From assembly GCA_037952775.1 (NCBI GenBank), contig JBANAY010000001.1, forward strand, positions 2,294,001 through 2,358,000: a stretch of 64,000 bases of DNA. Direction: 5' to 3'. The number at the start of each line of letters is the position of its first letter. Position 1 is the stretch's first letter. The notes beneath the pieces are model-generated. The model was given only the letters and a program-made list of their open reading frames with translations. It ran no database searches and had not been told where the DNA came from. Source of the DNA: Clonostachys chloroleuca. Its lineage: Eukaryota > Ascomycota > Sordariomycetes > Hypocreales > Bionectriaceae. The translations under genes were made by a program, and so were the position numbers. This document shows positions 34,636-46,070 of this stretch, piece after piece.

Positions 34636-35884
34636 GAGGAGGCGGGTTATTTGCTCTGGAATAATGCAGTGGGCCGGCCGAGGCAACCCATCATGCCACA
34701 CCCGGCGATGCCAAGACTGGGATTTGACAGCAATGTGTAGAATGTCGCGCTGGAGGGTGGTTTTGCTTTCTTTTTCGGGAAGTATCTTTGCTTCAGTAAT
34801 GTTAATCAATTCGTATAAATACAAGGTTCTTCTCTTCAAGCAAGTCTCTCCCTCCCCGTACTTGCTGAATTCGACTACGAATGCACCAAGATTTTGACAT
34901 GCAGGCCTGAAGTCTGATACCAACAACTTTGAACACGAGCTCCCAGCTGTTGGGGCTATCCGATGGTCATGCCAGCAGCCGATCCGTAAGGCAACCCAAG
35001 GCGGGCTTGTTGGGTACACATGGGCAGTGCGGGTTAGTTCATGTAGCGGTGCAGTTGTCGGTGAGTGCCCAAGAGAAGCGAACGGTGGAGCTCGAGATGC
35101 GAAGATGTTGTTGTTGATAGGTCAAAATTAACTACCTACCTATCTCAGAGGCAATTAATGGATTTCCTGGATATCGGGAGTTGATCTTGGCTGCTATCAG
35201 CGCTAGCAGGTGGTCATGAGGACAACTCAACGACAGCCGCAGTGCTCTGCTGATGCCGCCAGCAGCAAATACAAGATGAAGTTGTTCCATTCTCCAGGAC
35301 GGCTCTTCTCTGCCCAATTGCCCGCAATGGTGCCATGCCATACCCTCGAGTCAGAGGGCGGCGGCCATATGCAGCTCCCGCACCACTGCCGTGGGCCCTC
35401 GAAGTCAGTTACAGGGCTCAACTACCTGTAGGTAAGGGTGAGTAGTCAATGCGGCTGCAGGACCATCCCGGTGTGCATGCGAGATGACGCCCTAACTGGG
35501 TGACATTGAAATTGAGACACCCGAACATTAAGCTACTTATTTTCGAGTCCAACGCCAGAGGTTCATTGCTAAAAAGAGAGGAAACAGCTCTCACAAGGCA
35601 ATCTCCTGACTATAGCCTTGCCGATTTATCTCACCTCCACAAGGTGCATAGGCTGGCTGTTGTTGTGGTCTTGAAGTGTGTTGCTTCAGAATTCTTTCGA
35701 GTTCCCACTTGTAGAAAAGGGAAGTCCCAAAAAAGGTACCACCGTGGGTATAACCCAGCAACTAGGTGACGCAAGAAATGAGACATTGAAGAGCGCACCA
35801 CTCTTTACAACAGCCAGAATACTTGTGCAGTATAAACGAAATGAATTAGGAATATTTCATATACTGCTTCTTATATACTTATCA
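34636..35884. other. Intergenic spacer
   Basis: 1.25 kb, no supported gene. AT content rises toward the broken Fic gene. Short frames here lack family resemblance. Confidence 0.5.
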
Positions 35885-36977
35885 TTAGCACTCAGTTCTC
35901 TGACACTCAGTGAACTTCCAAAGGCTTTGTCGCGCATGCAGCAGCGTAAACGTTGCAAGCTCCGTAAAATACTGCGGCTTCAGGTCATCCGGAATGCCAT
36001 CAAGATCCTTAGATTTTTGCTCACGGGAAGAAGCAGAGGACGCGATCCTCAAGTATTCATTTCGATCGTCTTTCATGTAACCAATGCACACCAGAGTGCC
36101 GCCGTATTTGCAAGATGGAATTGAGTATGAGGCGGCACAACCGGCCATTCCCATTGAGAAACGGGTGGATGTTCACGAAGGTGTGGGAATATTTCGCTGC
36201 AAGACCAACAGGGTCGATGTTCCCAATTTTCTCAGCCTCTCTTAAGTCGGAATTGAGACCTTTGATCATGTTCTGCATAGCATATGGTACTCTTGTATGC
36301 TCCATGTAAGATTGGAAGCCAGTGAACACAGGACACTTTCTGTAGACTCCACTGTACTCTGTCCACGGGGTGCCCTAGTCCGTGTCAATCTTGAATGTCA
36401 GGATTCTGTGTGCCTCCATTATTATTCCCTCAGATATATCTTTACCGTCGAGGTAGACCTGTTGAATCATATATCGGGCAGCTTTGGCGTGCTGGACGAT
36501 CTCGCGATAACTTTGAAGAACTGCCAGAAAACCATAGGGCAGATTCTTGGCCATCAATTCTTGTTTTAGAAGCTCGTAGTCATTGTCCCGCTCTATGATC
36601 TCTTCGCGGATCTCCCCGCTTTTGAATATTGCCTCGCAGAGCCTCTTTGTGATACCAAACCCTGCCCCAGCGCTTTCAATCAAGTTTGAGCCATAAACCA
36701 TCGTGGCTAGAGTCTCCACGAGAACCTGATCGAACATATCATGATTGGCAGGTTGCTCTTTCAGCATCTTGGCAACTTTATCGAGAAGATACTCAAATTC
36801 TTCGTACAGAGCTTCAGGCTCGATGTCGTCAGGGATATCGTAGTCATATTTCTCAGACATTTCGATGTTAAGTAATTTATCAACGCCATCAAGTGATTTG
36901 ACACGTATATTGCCGTAGCCCGGAAGCGAGGCAGTCATCTTGAGACGGATGGATTTACCCAGATGGAAAGAGGCCAT
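35885..36977 (-). pseudogene. Broken Fic-domain protein (class II-like)
   Basis: Fic proteins transfer AMP or other phosphate-containing groups to target hydroxyls. Reading from the ATG at 36977, the protein has an inhibitory-helix-like motif MVYGSNLIES (class II Fic proteins carry S/TxxxE before the fold), then VYLDGKDISEGIIMEAHRIL. A TAG at 36375-36377 interrupts the same frame, which continues WTEYSGVYRKCPVFTGFQSY and the core KYSHTFVNIHPFLNGNGRLC. The core keeps HPF and GNGRxxR but has Asn where the consensus has Asp/Glu. Right after RLILNSIL the frame shifts near 36110-36112 to KYGGTLVCIGYMKDDRNEYL and runs to a stop at 35885. One nonsense plus one frameshift without a usable intron indicates a pseudogene. 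It sits in gene-poor flanks. Confidence 0.8.
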
Positions 36978-38769
36978 ATTGTTGTCTTGGGTTGGTTGAG
37001 CTTCTAATTGCTATATTATCGAATACTTCTTCAAGGCGTTATCGTTGGTGTTTTGGTGGCGATGGAATGAAGAAATCCGGGCGATGAAGCTCGGCAAAGC
37101 TACCTTCCTCCAGAACAGCTTCCTCGGAAGCATCCATCGAGCACCTCTGGTACCGCCACCGTAAAAGAGTTTCTCGCCTCAAGCACTACCTCATACAAAA
37201 TTTGCGTGTCCGGGCAAGTGGCTAACATTGAATTTGAGACACATCAGCATGACACTGCTTAATCTATTTCGAGTCCGCGATCAGTCTGTCGTCCTTTAAA
37301 CTTGGGATTGAAGTGCAAAGACTGACGATGTGTCCATGGAGGTCAACTCATGGTAACGATCTCAAGGGAAATAAACAAGCTCCCTGTCGATCTGCCTGTG
37401 GCTGTGACTTAGAGAGAGGCTAGGACAAGCTGAAACATAAATAGCAATTCCTGGCATGTCCCCCCTACTTCTCGAAAAAAAAAAAAAAAAAACCCTATGC
37501 TGTTCGATGCGGGCCAGGTCTGCTTTTGTCTCTGATCAGCATGAGCAAATTCCGATGCCGATGCCAATTTCCCCAGAGTCGGTAGGCATGCTCTGCTGCT
37601 GGTCAGGGCACGCAGCCAAACCCAGATTCGAAGAGGGACGTAAGTTGCAGCAGGAAATTGCATCAGGCCCACGCCCAACAGGCAAGGAGGTAAGCTGGAC
37701 GTACCTAAAATGCCTACAGCAGCATTGAGTTGGTGGCGGGCCACTAGCTTTTCAGGCTGGGCTGGGGTGGGCTGCTCCACTACCTGGCAGTTGCCCAGCC
37801 TCGAGGATGGAACCAACCTTGGCAGGCATTGAGCAGCCGCCCGGTAAGCCGCCGTTTACTCTGGGAGGGGGCACATCGTCTGCCCACCTACGCTAGTATG
37901 AGGTATCTGAGAGCGCTGTTTCGTAAAGAACTGCAGACAGAGAGGCAGAAGACGATGGAGGTACCCAGCTAGGTAGGTAGCTTTGCATCTGAAATCGGAC
38001 TTGCCAGTCCTGGCTGGCGGATTCAATGGAACCACTGGCGGCTTGTGGGAGGTGCCCGTGGTTACATAGTACCCGGGCCTCGTTGCTCGGGGGGCAGATC
38101 AGTGGCCGGGCGGCCTAAGTTCTAACGGGCTGGTGCAGGCCCAGCTTATTAGCGAGCTCCCGACCTACCACTCATCCACTAAAAGGTCACCTACGTGCTG
38201 TAGCAGAAAGTTACGGAGCATCTCGTCATTTCGCACAACCCAGCTCTCCTCTTCATTTAGGGCCCCTTTCCTCCTCCGACGATATTCCATTCCTGCGGCG
38301 TTGGGCCTCGCCGTATACCATTCTCCTTCTCTTCTGCCAGAATCCACGTGCTACATACTGGAGCGGCAGTCTTCGCTCCTTCGCCCATCGGAACTAGCAC
38401 CTCCCATTTTGTTACCGCCAAGCTGTTCCCTCTGCCAGTCTGTGCCTTGTCACCCCAACAGCCAGTCGCAGCGTGTCGTTGAGCGACCAAGTCACGCGAA
38501 CACCTCTTACTCGTCCGTAATTTTTCGACCGCGGCGCCCTCGAACCGCGCCCTACCATCCCAACACCAAACGAAGCCGACTTTGCCTTTTTCCAAATATT
38601 CCCCCTTTGATCCAGAGTAGCTTTCCAGCTGATGCCGACCGCCACAACCCCTCCCCGACCACTGCTAGGCTTCAGGCGCTAATTGCTCCTGCGTTTCTGA
38701 CTGGTTCTTGGCCGGGAGGGGATTTCAATCGTCAAAGAGGGGGACTCGACCAAGGCATCATCCCCCAAT
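36978..38769. other. Intergenic, includes LRG1 promoter and long CT-rich leader
   Basis: 1.8 kb. A run of 18 A lies at 37475-37492. From 38.1 kb the sequence is C/T-rich and forms a chance 231-codon frame (38133-38828) full of Ser, Pro and Arg. I treat it as the LRG1 5' leader, not a gene. Confidence 0.55.
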
Positions 38770-41700
38770 ATGGCGTCGGAACCGAATCACAGTCCCTTGG
38801 GGGACTTTCGTGGGAACCGTCACAATGACTTCCCCAGCCCTGGCCCCATGGCCATCGGGGAGAGGGACATGCAGAATGGGGCCCACATCCCCCCAGATGG
38901 CGGACAGCATCGACTGAAGTCCAAGACGTCTGGATCAAGCAATTCAGGAATCCCCCTCGCGAACAGGGACGGCGAGAGAGGTGGCAGTGGTAATGGTGGT
39001 GGAGAGAGGAACCGATCGCGAGGAAGAAACAACAGTGGGCGGACTGCAAGTGGGCAGCTGAGAGTCTGCAAGAAGTGCGGCGAACCACTGACAGGACAGT
39101 TTGTACGAGCCTTGGATGGGACCTTTCACCTCGACTGTTTCAAGTGTCGCGTATGTGCACCCCCAATGCACCCCCTCCAGAAGCATACTGACATTTGTTC
39201 CTCCTAGGACTGTGGCGATATCGTGGCATCCAAATTCTTCCCGGTGGAAGACGAGAACGGCGAGGGGCAGTATCCCCTCTGCGAGACAGACTACTTCCGA
39301 CGACTAGGGCTTTTATGTTACCAATGCGGTGGAGCGCTCCGAGGATCATACATCACTGCTCTGGACCGCAAGTACCACGTTGACCATTTTACGTGCTCGC
39401 TCTGTGATACGGTATTTGGTGCGCAAGACAGTTACTACGAGCACGACGGCAACGTTTACTGCCACTACCACTACTCGACGCAATTCGCCCAGCGATGCAA
39501 CGGCTGCCAGATTGCCATTTTGAAACAATTTGTCGAGATATTCCGCAATGGACAGAACCAGCACTGGCACCCAGAATGTTACATGATACACAAGTTCTGG
39601 AATGTGCGGCTTTCTCAACCCACGGATGAGCCGCCAATGGCCAATGCTTCAGATGATCCGACAAGTCGAGACATGATCCGAGATGTGGAGGAGCGCATGG
39701 AAGAGAAAGTATACCGCATCTGGAGCGTACTATCGACATTTGAGGAGTCCTCTGCCGCCTGCATTTCCGACATGCTTCTTCACGTCAGCAACGGAGCTTA
39801 TATCGACGGTGTTCTGATAGCTAAGCGCTTCATTTGGCACGTTGAGATTCTCTTCCAGTCCACCGACAAGCTAGACGAGACCATGAGCAAGCTAAATGGG
39901 AAAGGTATGTTGTACTCATTTTCTTCTGCTCAAAGTATCAATTCGGATGTGCTGACTAGCAATACCGTATAGGCATGTCATACGGACGAGAAGCGAAGCT
40001 CCTCTGTAAGAAAATCGTATCATTCTTTTCATTGCTTTCCAAAAACCAAGATTCAGGATCCCGCAAAGTTGGCGTCACACAAGAACTTCTTTCCCTTGTT
40101 ACAGGGCTGGCTCATTACCTAAAACTTCTTATCCGCATTTGTCTTCAGGGTGCGCTCCGGCTGGAGCGAGAAGCCAGCACATCCGAGGGCCTCTACCAGT
40201 TTCTCGATGACCTGAACGACTTCGAAGCCGTTAAGAACGATGAAGGTGCTCTGCAGGTTACCCAAGGCGGGCTTCGACTCTCAGCGATGGACTCGGATCA
40301 CTGTGCACTTTGCAATCGATCTGTGGAGGACGAGTGCGCAAAGAACGGCGACATACGATGGCATCTTAATTGCGTCAACTGCACCCGCTGTCGGCGAGAG
40401 CTAGGTCGATCATTGGGCGAGGCTTTGTTCAGTCCTATTGACCGAAGGATTTACTGTGTGACTTGCCTTGGTTCTCAAGCCGATGCTACCTCGGTCTGCG
40501 AGCACGTGTCCAAACTCCAACAATATGTCTTCCTGCTCAGGGTGGCACTCGCGCGCCTTTTAGATATTTTGAGGAGCAACGGAACCATCTCTGAAGCTGG
40601 TGGGAGCGAGGTGTCGAGAAACACAGGAGACCCCCCTTGCTCGAGTCGAGGTCCAAATCTCATAACGCTGCCACCGACAGAGATCATCGTCGTGAGTCGT
40701 CTTACGAGAACACTCTTAATGATGTCCGCCGACTACGCAGCACAAGACTAGATCGCCATTTGTCGTCCAGCGTTAGGCAAGCTAGGACCTCGCGGGTGAT
40801 GGACGCGGATGGCCAAGGACCTCGCCCTGGGTCACCCGGTGCCGATGGGAACCAGAACATCCAAGGATCTACAGATGTCATGTTCGGACAGAACGATGCC
40901 ATCACTCTCGACGACATCCCTCGAATTGTCGCCGTTGAACAGTCGCAACAACAAGAACGGGAGCGCCAGTTAAATGGGCGATCCCCCGCGGGGGACGGGG
41001 GTCACCAACGAACCCAATCGTCAGGAAGAGATCAAGACGTCCACGGGCACGACATGTTGCCGACGCGGATTAATCGCAAGTTCTTTTCCGAGTTGTCAGG
41101 ACTGGAGTACTTCAACGTCAGGCATCTCGCAGTTTTGACCATGCAGCCCATGATTGAACAAGAGTTTTCTCTTGATGAACTGCTGAGCTTTATCGAATCG
41201 AGGAAGCAAGCCACATTCTGGAAGAATCTTGGAAAGGCCTTCAAGAACGACAAAAGCAAGAACGTCAAGAAGAAGGGGGTATTCGGTGTACCCATCGAGG
41301 TCATTATCGAGCGAGACGGAGCAGACTCGACTGATGGTGTAGGCCCTGGCACTTTACGGATTCCTGCAGTCGTTGACGACATCATCTCATGCATGCGCAA
41401 GATGGACTTGTCAGTGGAGGGTGTGTTCCGCAAGAATGGTAATATCAAGAAGCAACAGGAAATGGTCGAGAAGATTAACGCCGAAGGCTGTGACGTGGTC
41501 AATTTCATGGAGCAGCCCGTAGTGCAACTGGCAGCACTCTTGAAGCGATACCTCAGAGATCTACCTGACCCTCTGATGACACACAAGCTCTACAAGTTGT
41601 GGATTAGTGCGGCCAAGATTGCCGACCCCGACCAACGGAGACAATGTCTACATTTAACATGCTGTCTGTTACCAAAGAGCCACCGGGATTCTCTGGAAAT

Positions 41701-42412
41701 CCTGTTCTCCTTCCTCAAGTGGGCCGGGTCTTTCCACCAACTTGACGAGGAACTTGGATCCAAGATGGACGTCAGGAACCTGGCCACTGTCATTGCGCCG
41801 AATATTCTCACCAACACATCGAAAGCAATGGCCTTGGATAGCGAAGCTATTTTTGTTATCGATGCCGTCGAGATGCTAATTTCCAATATCGAGGAGATGT
41901 GCCAGGTAAGTCCTCCCATTTCCCCCAACAAATTTCCGATTCAAAACTAACAGTCTTCTCTCAAGGTTCCTGATGAGATTCTTGCCCTGTTAAACGATCC
42001 TTATCTTTTCAGCAGCAGTGGTGAACTCACCACCAAGGAAATAATGAAGCGGTTCCAGGAACGAAGAGGACAAGTTTCCATCGCCGATGTCAATGAGGTC
42101 TACAATCGCCAAGAAAGTTCCACTCGACCGCCACCTAGGCGAGTAGAGACTGACCCTGCTTTGTGGCAAGGCGAGGCGTCGGTACGACACGTACAGGAGA
42201 CGCCCCCCTACGGCGCCTCTCCGCATGGGCCGCAACAGGGACCACCATCTAATGGAGGACGGTTCAGAGGCCCGAGCGAACCAGGCCCTTACTCGAGCCA
42301 ATTCAACCAGTCTGACAGCCATATTGATTCTCCCGACAACCAACGACGAGAGTGGAGGAATTCCAACTGGGGCCGCCAGGGAGGTGGTCTCGGAGTGAGC
42401 GGTAACCTATAA
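38770..42412 (+). CDS. lrg1: LIM-domain Rho GTPase-activating protein, Lrg1 type (one-base frame break)
   Basis: Lrg1 proteins stimulate GTP hydrolysis by Rho1 and control cell-wall synthesis and hyphal tip growth. Exons 38770-39150, 39208-39904, 39973-41905 and 41966-42412, about 1150 aa. A Gly/Ser/Arg-rich N-terminus is followed by LIM1 (CKKCGEPLTGQFVRALDGTF), LIM2 (CYQCGGALRGSYITALDRKY), a degenerate zinc-finger-like segment (CNGCQIAILKQFV), LIM3 (CALCNRSVEDECAKN) and a RhoGAP domain with arginine finger GVFRKNGNIKKQQ and NLATVIAPNILTNTS. The C-terminus is Gly/Pro-rich. Within exon 3 the frame changes: up to GDPP it is one frame, from LLESRSKSHNAATDRDHRRE another. A seventh C in the C6 run at 40631-40636 joins them, and total length is one short of a multiple of three. 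Confidence 0.93.
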
Positions 42413-43313
42413 TGCTCAATCCTACCTGCGCATTGAACCTTTCTCGGATGAAAGCGCCAGCTTATCCTAATCATCTTTGCATAGGTAGGAGGGCATGATT
42501 TGGGTCGAGATTCTTATGCATCATCCACGGCGTTTCTGGTTTTCTTTCCCTTTGCTCCTCCCCAGCCCCCCCATGACTTCAAAATCATCGAATGACACTC
42601 AATGAGACAAATAACTCAAATGACGCAAGACACAACGGAGTCGGTTTTCATTGTGAGAACGACTCTTGACGAAAACTTGATACGTAGCTTACGCTACGTT
42701 TTTGCACATCCCCTGTTTTTTTTCTTTTTCCTTCCCTTCGACGGGCGCCTTTCCCCTTTCACCCTTCTTTTCTCCTTCGGCACGACATCGTCGTTCTCCC
42801 TCCAGGGACCGAAGTTCTGCAAACAGGTACGGCACGGCCCTAATGAGATTTCATTTCTCCCTGAGTCAGATTATAAGAGCGGGCCCTTTCTCTCAGTCAA
42901 TCCACCATTTCTTTCCCTTCGCCTCGAGAAGCCACCCTATTCTTTTCTCTTTATATAGATCGGCGTTGGATACAGCCCAAAAGGGAGGCATACCTTACGT
43001 TGCTTGTGTATGTGATCGCTTTTCACAATTCATGGAGATGATGGGACACCGCTTGAAGCTGTCCCATCCAATACGATACTTTCCCTACCCCGCCCACACC
43101 TCCACTTCTCTCTTTCTTCTCTCTGAACATACCATTCCACATTCCCAGGAAAACTTTTTTCTTGCTCATTTCATCCTCACGGGGCCACAAAAAAGTTTTG
43201 AAAAGGTCGAAATTACACACGGGGGAGGATATCGGGGACATGCGTGCTGGATCAATGTGTTTATCTATCCCCTAAAAACATTTTGTTCGAACTGGATCTT
43301 CAAGGAGGTTGCT

Positions 43314-43348
<35 letters not shown>

Positions 43349-43758
43349 GGAGGGGAAGAAGATGGGACGATTTTGCTGGAGAGGTTTTTTGTCTGTTTCA
43401 AAAGGTATGTGCTCTGTTCGCCTCTTCCATAGCATGTTCCTGCTTTTTTTTCTTTCCCCCCTTTATTACATTCGAATGTGAGCAAGGCTCTGTTAGGCGA
43501 CAAATGGCAAGACGAGGAGGAGAAGAAGAAGAAAAAATTGAGAAATTTTCTGTTCCACGTCTTTTTTTTGTAGTATGAATGAATCGTGCTGTATTATGTC
43601 ATGATCAACATCGCTCATCCGAAGCAACTGCTACTTAGTTGCTGGATGAGATGGGACTATCTGATCGTGTAGGTTCATACGTTGTCGGTTGCAGATCTGC
43701 GTCAACCGACTGAATATGTACAATTAATATATGGGATGGATATATGGTAGAGATAAGT
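42413..43758. other. Intergenic / 3' UTR region with long poly-T
   Basis: 1.35 kb between the convergent 3' ends of LRG1 and ERG26. It is T/C-rich on the plus strand and contains a run of 31 T at 43316-43346. Open frames across it (for example 42702-43481) are low-complexity Phe/Ser-rich and not supported as genes. Confidence 0.55.
43316..43346 (+). repeat. 31-base T homopolymer
   Basis: An uninterrupted run of 31 T in the convergent intergenic region. It may be a poly-A relic of a minus-strand retroposition or a simple tract. Run length is likely to be inaccurate in the assembly. Confidence 0.8.
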
Positions 43759-44929
43759 CTACTTCTGAGCAGCTGCCTGCCTCTCAGCGATAAGAGCCTG
43801 GATACCCCGGTCAACACCCTCCTGCAGAGTCCAGAGCGGCTCGTATTTCAAGACCCTCTTGGCCTTGGAGATGTTGTAGAAGCGGGTCATGGTGGTCATG
43901 GTGACCTTGAGCTGGGTGAAGGTGGGCGTCCGGCCGAGGATGGAGGCAAAGATCTCGCTGAGGACGCCGAAGAAGTAGCCAATCTCCTTGCCCATGTGCC
44001 AGGTGCCCTTGGTTCCCGACCGGTCGCCCGAGGCGTAGTAGACGGCGCGGGCAAAGTCCCAGAAGTAAACGGGGCTGTCGTTGGTGATGATGAAGGCCTC
44101 GCCGTCGACCTTCTCGTGGTCGAGGGGCGCGGTGGCGGCCCGGGAGGTGGCGATGAGGCGGTGGGCGGCGAGGAGGTGGGCGTGGGCGACGTTGCCGACG
44201 TAGGTGAAGTCGAAGAGATTCGTATTGTCGCCGATCTGGACCTTGTGCTTTCTGGTCTCGTAGGCCTTGTGGAAGCCCGGGAGCGTCTGGGCGTCGCCCT
44301 CGCCGAAGATACCGGCGGGGCGGATGGAGGCTGTGAGGAGGTTGTAGGGCTCCTGTCGGTTGGCGTTGAGGACGATCTCTTCTGCGGCAGCCTGTGTAGT
44401 AGAGATCGGTTAGCTTGAGTTCCCGTCACATTGCGGTATGGCCGGAACTGACCTTGGTCTCTGTGTAGTACTCAGACTGCTGGTCGCCGCGGATGACTGG
44501 CCAGCGCTCATCCGCGTTCCACAGAGGGTTAACTCCGTCGCTCAGAACACTAGCAGAGCTGGTGTAGACGAGGGCCTTGACGCCGGCCTTCTGGCAGGCT
44601 TCGACGACGGAGGCGGTACCGTCGATGTTCACCTTCTTGAAGAGTTCTTTGGCCAGGGTGTGGTTGGCGGCAATGGGTGAGGCGGTGTGGATGAGGATAT
44701 CTGGCTTCAGCTCCTCGAGGATGGACTGCAGGCGCTCGGAATCGGTAATATCGCACTCGCGGTACTCAGCGCCGGGGTTGCGGTTCCTCTCGCATCGCAG
44801 GTCGATTGAGGCCACGAAGGAGGTTGTCCATGAGGGGCCGAGGAGCTGGTTGACGATGTGGTGGCCCAGGAAGCCATTGCCACCGACAACGACGACGCGG
44901 CCGAGGTCTCCTCTAGGTTTCTCGGACAT
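43759..44929 (-). CDS. erg26: Sterol-4-alpha-carboxylate 3-dehydrogenase (decarboxylating), ERG26
   Basis: C-3 sterol dehydrogenase of ergosterol synthesis; with Erg25 and Erg27 it removes the C-4 methyl groups at the ER. Exons 44453-44929 and 43759-44391 give 369 aa. The NAD-binding Rossmann motif VVVVGGNGFLGHHIVNQLLG is at residues 12-31. The SDR catalytic YxxxK is in SEYYTETK at the end of exon 1, preceded by VYTSSASVLSDGVNPLW, as in the 3-beta-HSD family. Downstream are ASIRPAGIFGEGD and a C-terminal GVDRGIQALIAERQAAAQK. An in-frame ATG seven codons upstream (44950) is an alternative start. I chose 44929 because MSEKPRGDLGRVVVVGG matches the usual spacing to the Gly motif. Frame intact. 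Confidence 0.92.
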
Positions 44930-45456
44930 CGCGATTGTGGGTAGTGTCAATTAGAGGTGATCAATTGCAAATCGTTGTTTGTCCCGCAGCGCTGAACAGG
45001 AAGAGAGAACAGATGTATTAGCACACCCACCACGTCGAGGAGGACAGGGAAAGATAGGGGATCCACCCAAATTTATCGATATCGATACTTTATGTTGACA
45101 CGCTCTGCGCGGCTCCTTGTGCAATTAACTAACTTTATATCCGTTATCCAACCGACAGATACTAACTGAATAAGTGCCTCATCGGCTCGCTACTTCCGAC
45201 TATGACATATAATTGACCAGAGAAAACTGGCAGTTGAATACTTAACTTTGGGTATGCAGTACGAATGCGACTACCTTCTCTGCCAAGCGGACACGAGTAC
45301 GACGGTGCGGAGGCTTTCCTTACCTAGAGATCTGGGAAGGGTCTTAGGTAAAAATACTTAGCCAGGAGATCTCAAGATAAATTATCATGATGCATCAAAA
45401 CTATAAGAGCTCATGGCAGATATCCGACGACTTACTGGACCTTCAAGATACCAGAC
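44930..45456. other. ERG26 promoter region, locally AT-rich
   Basis: About 530 bp between ERG26 and the tRNA terminator, with no coding frame. Several ATCGATA-like stretches near 45078-45092 are visible, without a function I can assign. Confidence 0.5.
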
Positions 45457-45477
45457 AAAAAAAAAAGCAAAAGAAAA
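45457..45477 (-). terminator. RNA polymerase III terminator of the tRNA
   Basis: On the minus strand the tRNA 3' end is followed directly by TTTTC, then TTTTG and a run of 10 T (45457-45466). T-runs of this type terminate pol III. Confidence 0.8.
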
Positions 45478-45585
45478 TGTCCTCAGTGAGGTTCGAACTC
45501 ACGACCTTCGGATTACACACTCTGATGAGTGATCACACATAGAGATGTATGAGACCGACGCTTTAACCTACTAAGCCATGAAGAC
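45478..45585 (-). tRNA. tRNA-Met (CAT, elongator type) with 34-nt intron
   Basis: The minus strand folds as a tRNA. Acceptor stem GTCTTCA pairs with TGAGGAC, discriminator A at 45478, D-arm GCTT/AAGC, T-arm GTGAG-TTCGAAC-CTCAC. Anticodon stem TCGGT pairs with TCCGA with the U31-U39 mismatch also seen in elongator tRNA-Met. The loop is CTCATAA with anticodon CAT at 34-36. An intron of about 34 nt follows A37 (45514-45547), the canonical position. The A-box and B-box (GGTTCGAAC type) are internal. A pol III T-run follows. Confidence 0.93.
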
Positions 45586-46070
45586 AGGTAGTTGATGACT
45601 GCAGGACGTCTAGCCAAACTTACAAAGCAGGGTGACTGAGAAGCCGTCGCGGACCCGAAGCGGCTCACCAGGTAGGTGGATTTGACCTGCAGCTGATGCC
45701 TCCACATGCATGCATCCACAACCACTACTTGCCTGATTCAGTGCCATATTGGACGGCGCCATGCACGCCAGCTTGTACGCTGATGTTTGTTGGTGATTAT
45801 TGAACTGTGCTGCCTGCCACTGGACCACGCCAACAAAGTCATTCCTTCCAGCCAACCCCTTTGTATTTAAAGAGCCATGTATTGTCCACTTGTAGCCCCT
45901 TCGCAAGCCCTTTGGACCCTCCTTCCCCCACCTCGATCACTCAACCGCGACTTCCCTCTAGTAAGTTTTTAAGATTCGCGTGCACTTTCTCACGCCCGCC
46001 CAGCCTAATACTTATTCCCCCCAACATGGTATGATCATGGTTTCTACTAGGCATTTGAGGAGTCCCGGAA
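45586..46070. other. Intergenic upstream of the 46071 gene
   Basis: 485 bp with no supported coding frame. The last 150 bp are C/T-rich. A GTAAGT at 45961 and a CTACTAG at 46044-46050 could mark a 5' UTR intron of about 90 bp just before the ATG. Confidence 0.45.

Noticed and set aside
38133..38828. 231-codon plus-strand open frame before LRG1
   Set aside because: Lies in the C/T-rich leader and overlaps the LRG1 start in another frame; Ser/Pro/Arg-rich without any domain.
42702..43481. 259-codon plus-strand frame across the LRG1-ERG26 spacer
   Set aside because: Phe/Ser/Pro-rich low complexity that includes the poly-T tract; no domain.
43744..44418. 224-codon plus-strand frame opposite ERG26
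   Set aside because: Gly/Val/Asp-rich antisense shadow of a GC-rich gene; ERG26 explains the region fully.
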